Positions 34,092 to 44,865 of a stretch of DNA of 64,000 nt are shown here, in pieces (positions within the stretch are counted from its first letter, which is position 1; every line of letters begins with the position of its first letter). Made by a program: the position numbers and the translations under genes. Where the stretch lies: positions 2,410,501 through 2,474,500 of the forward strand of contig OY821519.1 in assembly GCA_963682025.1 (NCBI GenBank), given 5' to 3'. This DNA is from Cordilura impudica (lineage: Eukaryota; Arthropoda; Insecta; Diptera; Scathophagidae). The notes under the pieces are model-generated. The model did no database searches and was not told where the DNA came from. It saw only the letters and a program-made list of their open reading frames with translations.

Positions 34092-34237
34092 CTGGAAAAC
34101 AAAAAATTTGTTAGCTTTTATGTTGAAAAAAAAAAATATTTGTGATAGGTATGACCAAACATTATCAAACACTGAAAGCGATTCAAACATTCAGTTTAAA
34201 ACGAAAAAGTTTTCTTTGTAAAAGTTTCACTTAAAAC

Positions 34238-35325
34238 AAGTAATAGTATTAAATTCGGCTGTGCCGAATATTTGGTACCCTCCACATCGATTTTACGTTT
34301 ACGTTAACATCTGGTCTTATTGCACATTAAAAGAAATGTAAAGAAATTATATTAAAAAGCAACAATTTGATAATTTGATAAACTTAGTACTAAATTATTA
34401 CAACAATCACACTGAATTTTTAAAATTTTTGATGTGCAAACAAACAACGATCAGGGGGTAAAAATCTATTTCATAATACAAAAACAGCGTAAGAAGTAAG
34501 AAGTAAGACAAAAACGGTGTGACGTATGAGTGTATTAGTGAAATGAGTATAACATAAAATTGTTTTAGCTAATTCAACAACCCTTTTCTGTAAAACGTTA
34601 AAAAACGAATAACATATACATAATTCAACAACCCCACAAATATAACCAGAGCCCCTGTAGTTGTTTGCTATAAGTGATACATAGATGGCGTTTGCTGTTG
34701 AATTTTACAAAATTGCAATTGGGATAGTTTGTTATTCCATTTATTTTGTGATATATATTTGTGTTGACGTGCAAATGTCATAAATAGCATATATTGTAAA
34801 TATTGAATCTTCAATTTTTAAAGCTGGTTGTTCGGTTTTATAAAATTAACTAAAAATAAAGAAAATTAAAAAAATCAATGTGTGTCCGATCACAGGGAAG
34901 ATGTGTACACATCTAGCAATTAAAGATTTTTAATTATTTCAATATTATTAATTAATAAATTATTAATAATTAATTAATTAATGTTTACACATCTCCCCTG
35001 TGATCGGACACACATTGATTTTTTTAGAGATGTATTCATCTTTTCGAATATACCTCGGCACAGTGATGTCCGATTTACCCCATTTGCAACACCAACCTGT
35101 TCGAAATAATGGCAAATAATACTATGATAACTTTAAACAGGTAAATATTTTATTTTGTGAATGACCGTGATTTCATCAGACAGATGGACAGACGGACATC
35201 GTTATATCAACTCGAGTTGCTATACATATACCTCATGCGGTTGCAAATACATTTTTCAGTTCATTTCAAACGGAATGACAAACTGATATATACCCTCTGC
35301 ACAGTGATGTGGAGGGTATAAAATC
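34238..35325 (+). repeat. Family Y hairpin-ended repeat containing a reversed family Z
   Basis: It starts CAAGTAATAG then AATTCGGCTGTGCCGAAT and GGTACCCTCC, and ends TATACCCTCTGCACAGTGAT with GTGGAGGGTATAAAA, a second hairpin. GACAGATGGACAGACGGACA is internal (about 35180). The Y sequence is interrupted at 34426-35030 by a minus-oriented Z copy. Confidence 0.7.
34426..35030 (-). mobile_element. Family Z, reversed copy with duplicated inverted end
   Basis: It has the Z right end at left (GATGTGCAAACAAACAAC) and no T-rich core. The Z left end appears twice in inverted form, at 34867-34917 and 34980-35030, each holding GTGTCCGATCACAGGG and GATGTGTACACATC-type motifs, making a large hairpin around an AATTAATTAATTAA spacer. 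Confidence 0.65.
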
Positions 35326-35339
35326 TGCAGTCGACAAAA

Positions 35340-36755
35340 TCGCCAAAAGAGTTCACCAAAAATTATTCTATACAAAATTGGGGATCCCCTTACTTGTAAA
35401 TATTATGTTGTTAAAAACTATGTACATGATAAGGAAATTGTTATTTAAATTTTTAGGTAGAAAATGAACAAGCTATCCTAAACTCGTTAATAAAATTTTT
35501 AATTTATTGTAACCAGAATGTTATTTAAATAAATAAAATTGAATTGAATTGAAAATTGGGGGTCAAATTTCATATGAAGAATAACCTAAGTATTTTGGGT
35601 GAATTTCATTTATTTGGGGTAAAATTTCGTTTATTAAAAATTGGTTGTTTGTCTATCAAAAGATAGGTGTAATTAAGCGCGTGGTTTCATTTAATATGAA
35701 AAAGATGTGCAAACATTAGGACGTAAATTAACGTGAAGATAAGCCATAACATTTCTTGATTGAAATACGCGGCTTCAGTTATTAAAATCTTTTTGATGAG
35801 CATCTAAGGAAGTACATATATAATAGGCGGTACATTTGACATTGTAGAAAATTTAAATCGTTAAAAAATTGTCAAAAAAAAAAAGAACACGTGCTCAAAA
35901 GAAGTAATTTATCATGACATCAGCTGCACTACTTAAAATGTACAAGTTAAATGCACTAAATCATCCAGAAAAACAAAAACTTCCATTCCATGACAAGCCC
36001 ATGTTAAATTCAATGTTGATGATTTCGCTAGAGCCTGTAAAGCTCTTATTTTGCTGGGTATATATTAACATAAAACATACATTCATACATATTTATAATT
36101 TCAACTTTTTGAATTTCTTTTTCAAATGAATGCAATTAATATGTTGATTTGAACTTACATTTGTTAGTGTACTTGACGATGTCAAGTTGATTATTATTAA
36201 CTATTGCTGGAACCCATTAGGGAGCTTGCATACACATACAAATTTATGATGTACTGAGCGGCAACATATTATTAACAAAACACACACATATACAAACGCA
36301 TACATATGTGCGTACTTGAAAATACATAGAAACTAATTTAAAAAGTGAAAAAAAACATCATTAAAATTGTAATTAAAAATTGCATATGGTCGTACTTAAA
36401 CCAAAACCACCGATCAATTTGAGAATAAAAAAACTTATATGAGCATTTACTTAACATACTTATAATAAAAGAATTACTCGTATGTTCAAAATTCTAATTT
36501 GCATTCAAGTGATTTGGGTAACATATTGTTTATTTTTTAGTTAAGAATCGGTGGCATTTGAGCGGAAACTAGTAGCAAAACGCAATAGTGATTGCAAAAA
36601 CAACAAATTAGTGAACTCAAATAAATTCGTTTTTTAAATAACTCTAATACTAGTTTGTTTTAAAGTTTATTTGTTAACAAAGATTATAAATATAATATAA
36701 ATATAATTAACAAAGATTATAAATATAATCTTTCTTAATCGAGTTGTCTAAGGCC
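35340..36755. other. Possible LINE tail, then no gene seen
   Basis: AATAAATAAAATTGAATTGAATTG at 35520-35550 resembles a LINE 3' tail, but no RT frame precedes it. The rest is AT-rich. An ORF at 35914 (MTSAALLKMYKLNALNHPEK...) has a GT after its TGCTGG and could be an exon, but nothing supports it. Confidence 0.35.
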
Positions 36756-36760
36756 CTATT

Positions 36761-36856
36761 CACATAATGATTTTTAACGACGTAGTTTTTCTTAATTCTC
36801 TTTTGAATCTGCTACCAAACGTCAAAAAACGACATCGTTAAAAATCATCATGTAAA
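36761..36856. repeat. Short inverted repeat (about 95 bp)
   Basis: ATGATTTTTAACGACG on the left and CATCGTTAAAAATCAT on the right form a hairpin. Possibly a tiny MITE remnant. Confidence 0.4.
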
Positions 36857-37369
36857 TCATGCTTGATATTATGGATATACTGGTAATAACAATTTGGTAA
36901 CAATTTGGCTTGCTCCTAGGCAAACCCTGATTTAATTTCTGAGTGAAAATAAAAAAAACTGAACTACATCAAGCGCAGTAGTTGTGGTTATTTGTCCAGC
37001 TATTGGTAATCATTTTTTCGCAATCAGATCGATGGAATAAAAATAAATAAAATTAAACTTATGCTAATTTGAGAGGAACCACTTTTAGTTTATAGCAAAA
37101 TATTCGATTGATAACAGCACTTGTAGTAAATCATGACCCCATACGAATCGAATTTTCTGTAAATCATTTTCGTTTATGTGAAAAGAAAAGTTCTTGGTAA
37201 AGCAATTAAGTTTATTTGAATAGCAAAAAGTATTATTATTCTGGCAGTAGCATTACTAAGAACATACTATACACAGAAAACAGATTCGCTGTAACAATCG
37301 AATTTATTGCCAACCGAATTTTGGCAGTCCCAGGTACTAAAGTATTATTCAGTTGTGAATATATATCAT

Positions 37370-37708
37370 ACTAGTAGCGCCCAGTTCTCGATTTTTGAGT
37401 GCAAATTCAAGGAAATTTTATTTTTTTTATTCATAAATAATTTTATAAGAGCCAATTCACAATTCAACACAAATTTAATAAACACACACTCAGCATTCTA
37501 CAGTTTTCTATTTGAAGCTGAAATATGTGTTTTTGCATGTGTTGGCATGTTTACTCAAAAAAAATATACCAGATGGTGTACGTCCGTAAATACGGTAAAC
37601 ATATGCAAAGAAAAACCTTTCAAATGGTATATTTTTTGTCAAATTCGGTTTGTAATTGAAGGTGTACAATATGTCACAAGAAATCGCCTTGCTTATTAAG
37701 AGTATAGA
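37370..37708 (-). mobile_element. Helitron-like element, copy J, diverged
   Basis: It resembles the family from CTAGTAGCGCCCAGTTCTCG to CACAAGAAATCGCCTTGC, with a substituted hairpin (CTCGATTTTTGAG). Confidence 0.55.
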
Positions 37709-37796
37709 TATATGTATGTATATATAAATTCGTATATATAAATTCGATTTTATGAATTATGATTTTTAAATGTTACACTGGAATTATTAATATTAA

Positions 37797-38174
37797 CTAG
37801 CAGATTCCAGCCTTCGAAATTCGAGTGCAAATTCTAGGATATTTTATTTTTTCATTAAATAAAGACCCTTAAGGTATGCTAATCAATTATAGCCAATTCA
37901 CAAATTAAGACAAAAAAAAATATTTTCATTACAAACACATTATCAAAATTAATAAACAAACACACACATAGCATTGTATAATTTTATGTATGTGTTAGTA
38001 GCAACTTTAAATGCAATTTACTCAAAATAAAGGAAAAAATTTAAAAATATGTAATTCTGCAAAACGGCTAAAAATAAATACCTTTCAAATAATATCCGCT
38101 TGGTCAAAATTGGGATAAAATGGTAGAACAAACCATCGGTCACAAGAAATCCCCTAGCCTATTAATATTATAGA
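37797..38174 (-). mobile_element. Helitron-like element, copy D
   Basis: Complete copy: CTAGCAGATTCCAGCCTTCG to CCTATTAATATTATAGA, with A before CTAG and T after GA, giving an A/T target. Hairpin TTCGAAATTCGAG. Confidence 0.8.
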
Positions 38175-38219
38175 TTATTGATTATTATAAACATTTGTAG
38201 GGGGTTTCATTAATAGATA

Positions 38220-38866
38220 TCTTCTATATATAAAAATGGAGTTTTTTATATTTGTACGTTTGTTTGTTTGTAGTTTATAGGATACTGCATATCTGGAAGG
38301 AAAAATGTCCTATATAGGCACCTCCCATATAAAGTGAATTTTTAACATATAATATCTGGTGTGCTACGACAAAAAGAGTTCTGAAACTATATACATGTAC
38401 ATTAATCATATTTGAAGAGTCGTGGAAAAATGAGCGGGATAGGAACATTGGGCGTGGCACCAACTCTGCAAAGTAAATATGTAATGTCATTTATCTAGAG
38501 TACTGTAATAGATAAAGCCTTGGAAATTTGTTTGAGTTCATAAATTATTAATGTGAGTAGTTGGACATAAAAAATGGGTGGGATCAGATCAGTGGGCGTG
38601 GCAACTTCCATACAAAGTAAATATATTTAATATCACATAACTGGAGTACTACAATAGTGAAAGCCTCGGGACTTTCTGTCAGTTCATAAGTTATCACTCG
38701 GAAATGAAATGGGCGGGATCAGATCTGTGGGTGTGGCACCCCCATACAAGGTAAATATTTTATGTCATGTATCTGGAGTACTGTAAAGCCTTGGGACTTT
38801 GAGTTCCTGGGCTATTAATGTGAGTAGTCGGACAAGAATGGACGGGATCGGACCAATGGGCGTTGT
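38220..38866 (+). mobile_element. Second Helitron-like family, 5' part with 120-bp repeats
   Basis: It starts TCTTCTATATATAAAAATGG after an A. Inside are about four imperfect ~120-bp repeats, each with ATGGGCGGGATCAG, GTGGGCGTGGCA and CTGGAGTACTGTA-like blocks. The 3' hairpin and CTAG end are missing; hAT sequence follows directly. The complete relative is at 59992-60832. Confidence 0.6.
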
Positions 38867-38867
38867 T

Positions 38868-39837
38868 GTGATTCAAAAATTTTTTGTAAAAAAGAAAAAT
38901 TTCAAACTCTGTTTTTAGCTTATACAGTCTTTTTAGCATATTTCCTTTTGAAAACCACCGAACTTCGGTATGAAATAATAATCTTGATCGTTCAGCATTT
39001 AACTTTAGACACAAAGCTTCGAGAACTCAAGTCACTGGTCTTTACAAAATTGATAACATCTATTGTGGTTTGTATAGCCATTTTCAGTTAATCAGGCAAC
39101 GTTTTTACAGCCAATGCTTGGCGATGAATTATGCAATGAGGCCGAATAATATCTTTGCACTTATCTTTTGCTAAATTCAAAACGCCGGAACATGAAACCA
39201 CCATTGGGAATATTCTTTTTCTCTAAGCAATCAGAAAACGCCTCATACGCCTTCTCCTTTTGAAGTTTTTGTAAGCGATTCAATATATAAAAGTTCCTCG
39301 CATATTTTATTATCTGCAATATATCTGCAATAAAATAAAAGTTGACTGGCATACGACACATCGGTAGTTTCATCACATTGAAGTCAAATAAATGGAAAGT
39401 TTACTATATATTTTTTTTAAATTGGCTTTTAATATTTGCTGCCATATCGTCAAATCTTCTTTTGACTGTGTCGTTTGACACCGGTATTATCAACAATTTT
39501 TCCTTGCTAGCTTTATCAAGCATAAGGTTTGCAGCTGCTTAACCAAGTTATCAGCAATCCTGTGAGGTTTTTTTATTTTTTGCAATTAGTATGGCAATTT
39601 CATAAGAAGCTTCAATTTTTAATTTCTGAATTAAAAATACTTAAATTTCATCTTTAAATGATTTTTCATGTGTTGCAAAATAATGCAGTGATTGGTAATA
39701 AGATGTCTTTCCAATTTTGACGGTTTCATTGATTCCTTTGAAAAAGTTTTGTGGCAAATTATGCATTGGGGCAGTTTATAACAATCGGAATCAGCTGATA
39801 GAATGGCAATGATAATCAAAACAATCAGTGTTGAGTT
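38868..39837 (-). pseudogene. hAT (ZBED-like) transposase pseudogene
   Basis: Reading on the minus strand from 39852 downwards: PQCIICHKTFSKESMKPSKL with ERHLITNH (a BED-type zinc finger), a broken EASYEIAILIAKNKKPHR region, VSNDTVKRRFDDMAANI, CRMPVNFYFIADIL-like fragments, GGFMFRRFEFS, and at the end LLFHTEVRWFSKGNMLKRLY with KLKTEFEIFL. The order and motifs match ZBED5-type hAT transposases. The C-terminal dimerisation part is absent here; a different copy of that part lies at 840-1177. Many stops and shifts. Its 5' side is interrupted by the TIR element at 39844-40810. Confidence 0.75.
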
Positions 39838-39843
39838 ATGCAT

Positions 39844-40810
39844 GAAACACATAGACGACTGCGGCTACACGACAACACGACTACAATTGCTGCTGGCTGC
39901 AATTGCTGCTGGCTGCAATTGTAGTCGTGTAGTCGGCTACTTAATTTTTTTGAAAACGACAGCAACATATAACAATAATATAAACAGCTGTTTTTATACC
40001 AATGCATTTTATTTCAGTAGTGCCAATTATATTTTTCTTTACTTTATTAACTTGACTTAAATATACAATTACTTATTTATAATGTATTATTATATAAATA
40101 AATAAATTTATTTAACCCCTTTTGATTATTAATGGAATTATAGCATTTCATGTTGCGATTTTTTTTAAGAAAATAAAACATTTCATAGCACTAATTTCTT
40201 TTACATATCGGACCTGTACCTCTAAAGTGAGTCAACTCAAAATTTTTAAATTTTCACTTTTTGCAAGAAAACGATACACAGTGGTCATATCTATCCACTG
40301 TAAAAATCTTACATCGGTTTTTTTAGTCTTTCGTAAAAACAAATACAGTTGTAACCCTCTTTGTGTTATAAGAGTAGCTTCTTTAGAATCCACTAAAAAG
40401 ACATATTTTGAGTTGCACCCAAAAAACTTGCTATTCTTGACGATCACTGAAAAAATCGCTACTACTGCTATTGTTGTATATTTTTTATTCGCAATTCTTT
40501 ACAATGAAACAACTGTTTTTAAATTTTATAGTAAATATTAAAAAAAAAACGTTTTTTGTCTCTACTGAAAATTTGTAAATTTTGAGTTGACTCACTTTAG
40601 AGGTTCAGGTGCGATATTTTGTTATATTGTCAAAACTATTTTTGATTTTTAGCCAACAAAAACAGAAATTATCCTAAGCTGACTACAGCGACCAGAGTTG
40701 TCGTGTAGCCGTGTAGCTGTGTTGGTGTCAAAATAAACGTTTTCAAATAAACATGTGTATTTTATTTTTGACAGGCTGTAGTCGTGTAGCCGCTGTCGTC
40801 TATGTGTTAC
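39844..40810. mobile_element. TIR element with ATGCAT flanks, carrying a nested MITE
   Basis: Ends GAAACACATAGACGAC and GTAACACATAGACGAC (complement) continue as GCGGCTACACGAC. ATGCAT occurs directly outside both ends (39838-39843, 40811-40816). A subterminal palindrome of ACTACAATTGCTGCTGGCTG-type repeats lies at about 39880-39940. The MITE at 40208-40614 is inserted inside; without it and its TA the element is about 558 bp. No transposase. Confidence 0.75.
40208..40614 (+). mobile_element. TA-target MITE, copy 2 (407 bp)
   Basis: TIR TCGGACCTGTACCTCTAAAG and complement, TA on both sides (40206-40207, 40615-40616). The interior matches the 12462 copy. ORFs here are chance translations. Confidence 0.9.
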
Positions 40811-40816
40811 ATGCAT

Positions 40817-41060
40817 TATGTTGGACAATTACCACCATTAGAATCTGTTTATGATGATCAATGTGTTGAGTATGAGTGACCATAAGTATTAAAAATATTA
40901 ATATGTATAATATTAAAAACAAATTTTTATAAAATTTTGCGCATAAAAAAATATTTTTAAACTCAAATTTGAATTCTTAACAGTACTAAATATTTTTTTA
41001 CAAACTTATCGTGATCCTCTTAGAAAGTCGTGGCGATCCCCAAGGGGTGGGTGTGTTATA
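40817..41060 (-). other. Probable continuation and 5' end of the hAT relic
   Basis: Lying just beyond the insertion, it contains on the minus strand a GGGGATCGCCACGACTTTCT block resembling termini of ZBED-type hAT elements. No coding frame. Inferred from position only. Confidence 0.3.
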
Positions 41061-41099
41061 TAAATTAACGTGAAGTAAATTTAGCGAAAATGAACGGAA

Positions 41100-42285
41100 A
41101 AGTCGTGTTTCAAATTCTCTTTTTTTTCATTTTTAAACTCTTTCTTTTCACTCATACGTGGGGCAACCCCATTCCCCCTTATCCAATTGATCTGAAACTT
41201 GGCCCATAGTCCTGTTATGACTACAGATTAATTTTGGGGTAGTCACGCACAGTCACGGACAGTCACGCATAGTCACGTACAGTCACGGAGTGATATAAAC
41301 CCCATTTCCTCTCATCCAATCGACCTGAAACTTTGTTGTGGACAAAGATTAATTTTAAAATAGTTACGCAAAGTCACACAAGTCACGAAGAGATTCAAAA
41401 CTCATATGCATAAGGAAAGAAAGGGTTTTAATAAAAGCTTAGCTTTTCTGGGTTAGATTATTTTTAAATTCTTTCTTTTAACTCATACTCTCTGTGTGTC
41501 TGTCTGTCTGCCATTGGGCAACTCCATTCCCCCTCATCCACTTGATCTGAAACTTTGCCCATAGTCTTGCTGTAACTACAGATTAATTTTGGGGTAGTCA
41601 CGCATAGGCACGCATAGTCACTGAGTGATTTAAATGTCATTTCCCCTCATCTGATCGATCTGAAACATGGTCCATACACTGGCTGTGGAAAAAAGATTAA
41701 CTTTGACTTTGTCACGCACAGTCACGCATGGTCTTGAACAGTCACGGAGAGATTTAAAACAGATTTCCCCTTATCCAATCTATCTGAAACTTGGTCGATA
41801 TATTCGCTGTAAAGAAAGATTAGCTTCGACATAGTCACGCACAGCCACGTAGTGATTTAAAACCCATTTCGCCTTATCAGATCGATCTGAAAGTTGGTCG
41901 ATAGACTTGCTGTGATAAAAGATTAACTTCGACATAGTCACGCACAGTCACGCATAGTCACGCACAGTCACGGAGTGACTTAAAACACATTTCCACTTCT
42001 CCGATCGATCTGAAACTTGGTCAATAGACTTGCTGTGAAAAAAAGATTAACTTTGACATAATCAGGCACAGTCGTGCATAGTCTCGCATAGTCACGGAGA
42101 GATAAAACTTCACTTCCCCTCATCCGATCGATTTGAAACTTTGTCCATAGAGTTGTTGTGGCCAGAGATTAATTTTAAGATAGCCACACACAGTCACGCA
42201 CAGTCACGGAGATATTCAAAACTGATATGCATAAGGAAAGAAAGAGTTTTAATAAACACTTTGTTTTTATCGGTTAGATTATAAT
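41100..42285 (+). repeat. Minisatellite, about 115-130-bp units with AGTCACGCAC decamers
   Basis: About eight units, each with CCCCTCATCCGATCGATCTG, AAACTTGGTC, CTGTGAAAAAAGATTAA and a variable number of AGTCACGCAC/AGTCACGGAG decamers. Unit starts lie near 41170, 41283, 41525, 41640, 41762, 41866, 41990 and 42112. The group is divided by a 41400-41500 spacer whose TTTTAATAAA...GGTTAGATTA motif recurs at the right end. Confidence 0.8.
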
Positions 42286-42292
42286 CTAATTA

Positions 42293-42650
42293 TCTATAAT
42301 ATTATAGGCTAGGCGATTTCTTGTGACCGATGTTTTGTTCTACCATTTTATCCCGATTTTGACCAAACTTATATTATTTGAAAGGTATTTCTTTTTAACC
42401 GTTTTGCAGATTTTTAAATTCTTTCCTATATTTTGAGTAAATTGCATTTAAAGTTGCTACTAACACATACATAAAATTGTACATATGCTATGTGTGTTTT
42501 ATTAAATTTGTTAATGTGTTTGTTAATGAGTTTGTTATCTTCATTCACAATAATAATAAACTATAAAAGTGTTGGTTTGTGAATTGGCTAAGTTGAAAAA
42601 TAGAGCTGCCTAGAAATAACACTCGAATTTCGAGTGCTGGAATCTGCTAG
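42293..42650 (+). mobile_element. Helitron-like element, copy E
   Basis: TCTATAATATTATAGGC to CGAATTTCGAGTGCTGGAAT and CTGCTAG, flanked by A and T. Perfect terminal hairpin CACTCGAATTTCGAGTG. Confidence 0.8.
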
Positions 42651-42654
42651 TTAT

Positions 42655-44050
42655 CTATTAATCTAACAAAATTTCATAACTTGCAATTTTGTTTGATTAA
42701 ATTTTCAATGATAAATTTAAAAAAATTTTAAATGTTTTTTTTTTTTTTAATTATGCTATTTTTGAAAATGTTTAGTGGCTGCAGGTACGATGAACTCTGA
42801 TTAGCTTTAAATTTACAACCTAAATTCTTACATCTATTTGCATAGATCCCGCTTAAAGTCCGCATTATGTTCGAGCAATTGTTACTTCGATTCATCCTAA
42901 TGCAAGTGGTATCTACTTGATAATGTGTGCTATGTTTGAAAAATACTTCCTAACGTAATTATGTCTAAATGCACATGGATTTGTATATGTATTACAAACA
43001 TATTTGATTGTACACGTTTATCGGTTAAATCATGTGTGAGTTGATATAAACGAAATACACACTCATAAAGTTTTCCTATGCTATATTTTCCCTCCTCTAA
43101 CTTGTTCTCTACACAGACGCAATAATACTAATAATAATAATGTTCAAATCAGGCGAATAAAATCAGAACAACAAGTCGGTTTAATTCAACTTTTGACTCT
43201 TAACTGCTGCAATCAAATTACGTAAATTACTGTAGTTTTTAATTTTTTATTTTGTTTGTTTTGTTTTAATAGTTGTTGTTTATTATTGTTTTGTATAATT
43301 CGTAGAAAAGAAAAAGTTTAAAAACTAATACATTCTCAATGATTCATTTATTCAGACATTCTATGTATTATGTACGAAGTCAGTATATATAAATAAATAC
43401 TCATTTCATTAGTTTTTAAGTAGGACTAAACAAATGCGTTTAGATTTTAGATTTCAGTAACATCACACACACACACGCATACACATACACACCATACACA
43501 TGGATACATATGAGCTGCATTGAGACGCATTCATACCCACCACTGACATGTACTATTTAGTAAATAATTGACTAGAAAATACTTTGAGAATTACCAATAT
43601 CTGCAGCTGAAAAATAAAAAATTTAGAAAAAAAAAAAAAAACTAATTTGAAATCGCAACTTTTACCGCACATTAATACATGTATTTATTCAAAAAGTTTT
43701 AACTAACTTAATATAAAATTTCAAATTCGAAAATATTTTTTATCAATTGTTTCAAAACAAAAGTGTTAACTCGAAATAAAAACAAAAACCAGAACAACGA
43801 TAAATTCTACAACTTTAATGGGGCTTAGAATTGCAAATAGTACGATTAGTTACACACATACACACATTCTAACAATGAAATATCTAAATGCACTTTACAG
43901 TTACTTAATAGCTTTTAATTAGTTTACTGTTAGAATGCTAACGTCAAGTAAAGTATGCTTCGGATATTTTATACGTTCTAAATTTTCGTTTGAAGTCTGT
44001 TAGTAACGAGATGAATAACACTTATAAAGCCCGACTTAATATCTAATATT
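42655..44050. other. No gene seen
   Basis: AT-rich DNA with CACACACACACGCATACACA near 43465-43505. It reads like ordinary intron or intergenic sequence. Confidence 0.5.
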
Positions 44051-44149
44051 TTTAAAAATACACAAACCCAACCCTTTAATTATTAAGAATGCAAAAAATA
44101 GGAAAATATTTATAACAGGGACGTAACATTTATAAGGGAAATGACGAAA

Positions 44150-44706
44150 AGGTCTTATTTAACCATTAACATTGATGAATTCAAATATAGGTTATAATTA
44201 ACCGTTATTGTAATATTTATCGTTATTATATCATCGTAACCAATATAGGTGAGAAATATTTTTTTTTTTTTTTGGTTATGAATAACTATTATAATAATCA
44301 AAAATAATTTTGGGTTACAATAACCATTATTGAAAGTAATATTATTTTTTTGGTTATCGCTACCCGGATATATACCGTATTTTTCATGTAATGGATGCAT
44401 CATTTCTAAAGGGTTTGTAGTTTAATTATGGAACTACTTTAATTAAATATTTTATTTATAAAATAAATAAGCATTTATTACAAAACTGGCATTCTTGTTT
44501 ACTTTACCAAAGACATTTAAATTCCTTACCCTTTAAACACCTTAGAAATGTATCCAGTACATCTAAAATACAATACGTATCCGGGTAGCGATACCCAAAT
44601 AATAAAAAAAGTTTTTGGTTGTTATAAAAGTTATTCACAACCAAAAAAAAAAATATTTCTCATTAATAATGGTTACGGTGACCATATAGCTTACGATAAT
44701 GGTTAA
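44150..44706. mobile_element. Foldback element in unit 1
   Basis: Left arm (TAACCGTTATTG ... GGTTATCGCTACCCGGATA) and right arm (TATCCGGGTAGCGATACCCA ... GATAATGGTTA) are inverted over roughly 190 bp each, around a ~180-bp centre. No ORF. The same structure occurs in unit 2. Confidence 0.6.
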
Positions 44707-44865
44707 AAATTCCCTAAAATAAATAAAACATAACCTTTTCTTTCGAAAGAAAAAAATAAAAATTATTATCCGTCGCTGATTTATAATTCATTTCATGATA
44801 AAACCCTAGAAGAGAAAAAGGAAAATTAAAAAATTCAAATTTAAAAAATGTCTGTTAAAAAAAAA

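Noticed and set aside
35914..36129. ORF starting MTSAALLKMYKLNALNHPEK with a possible GT donor
   Set aside because: Protein-like composition at the start, but no conserved motif, no acceptor partner and no nearby exon on the same strand; too weak to call.
40122..40541. 139-residue ORF
   Set aside because: Lies almost wholly within the TA-target MITE and has no counterpart in the other two MITE copies with indels.
41170..42240. Regularly spaced repeats that might suggest a CRISPR array
   Set aside because: Unit length above 110 bp, no unique spacers, eukaryotic context: an ordinary minisatellite.
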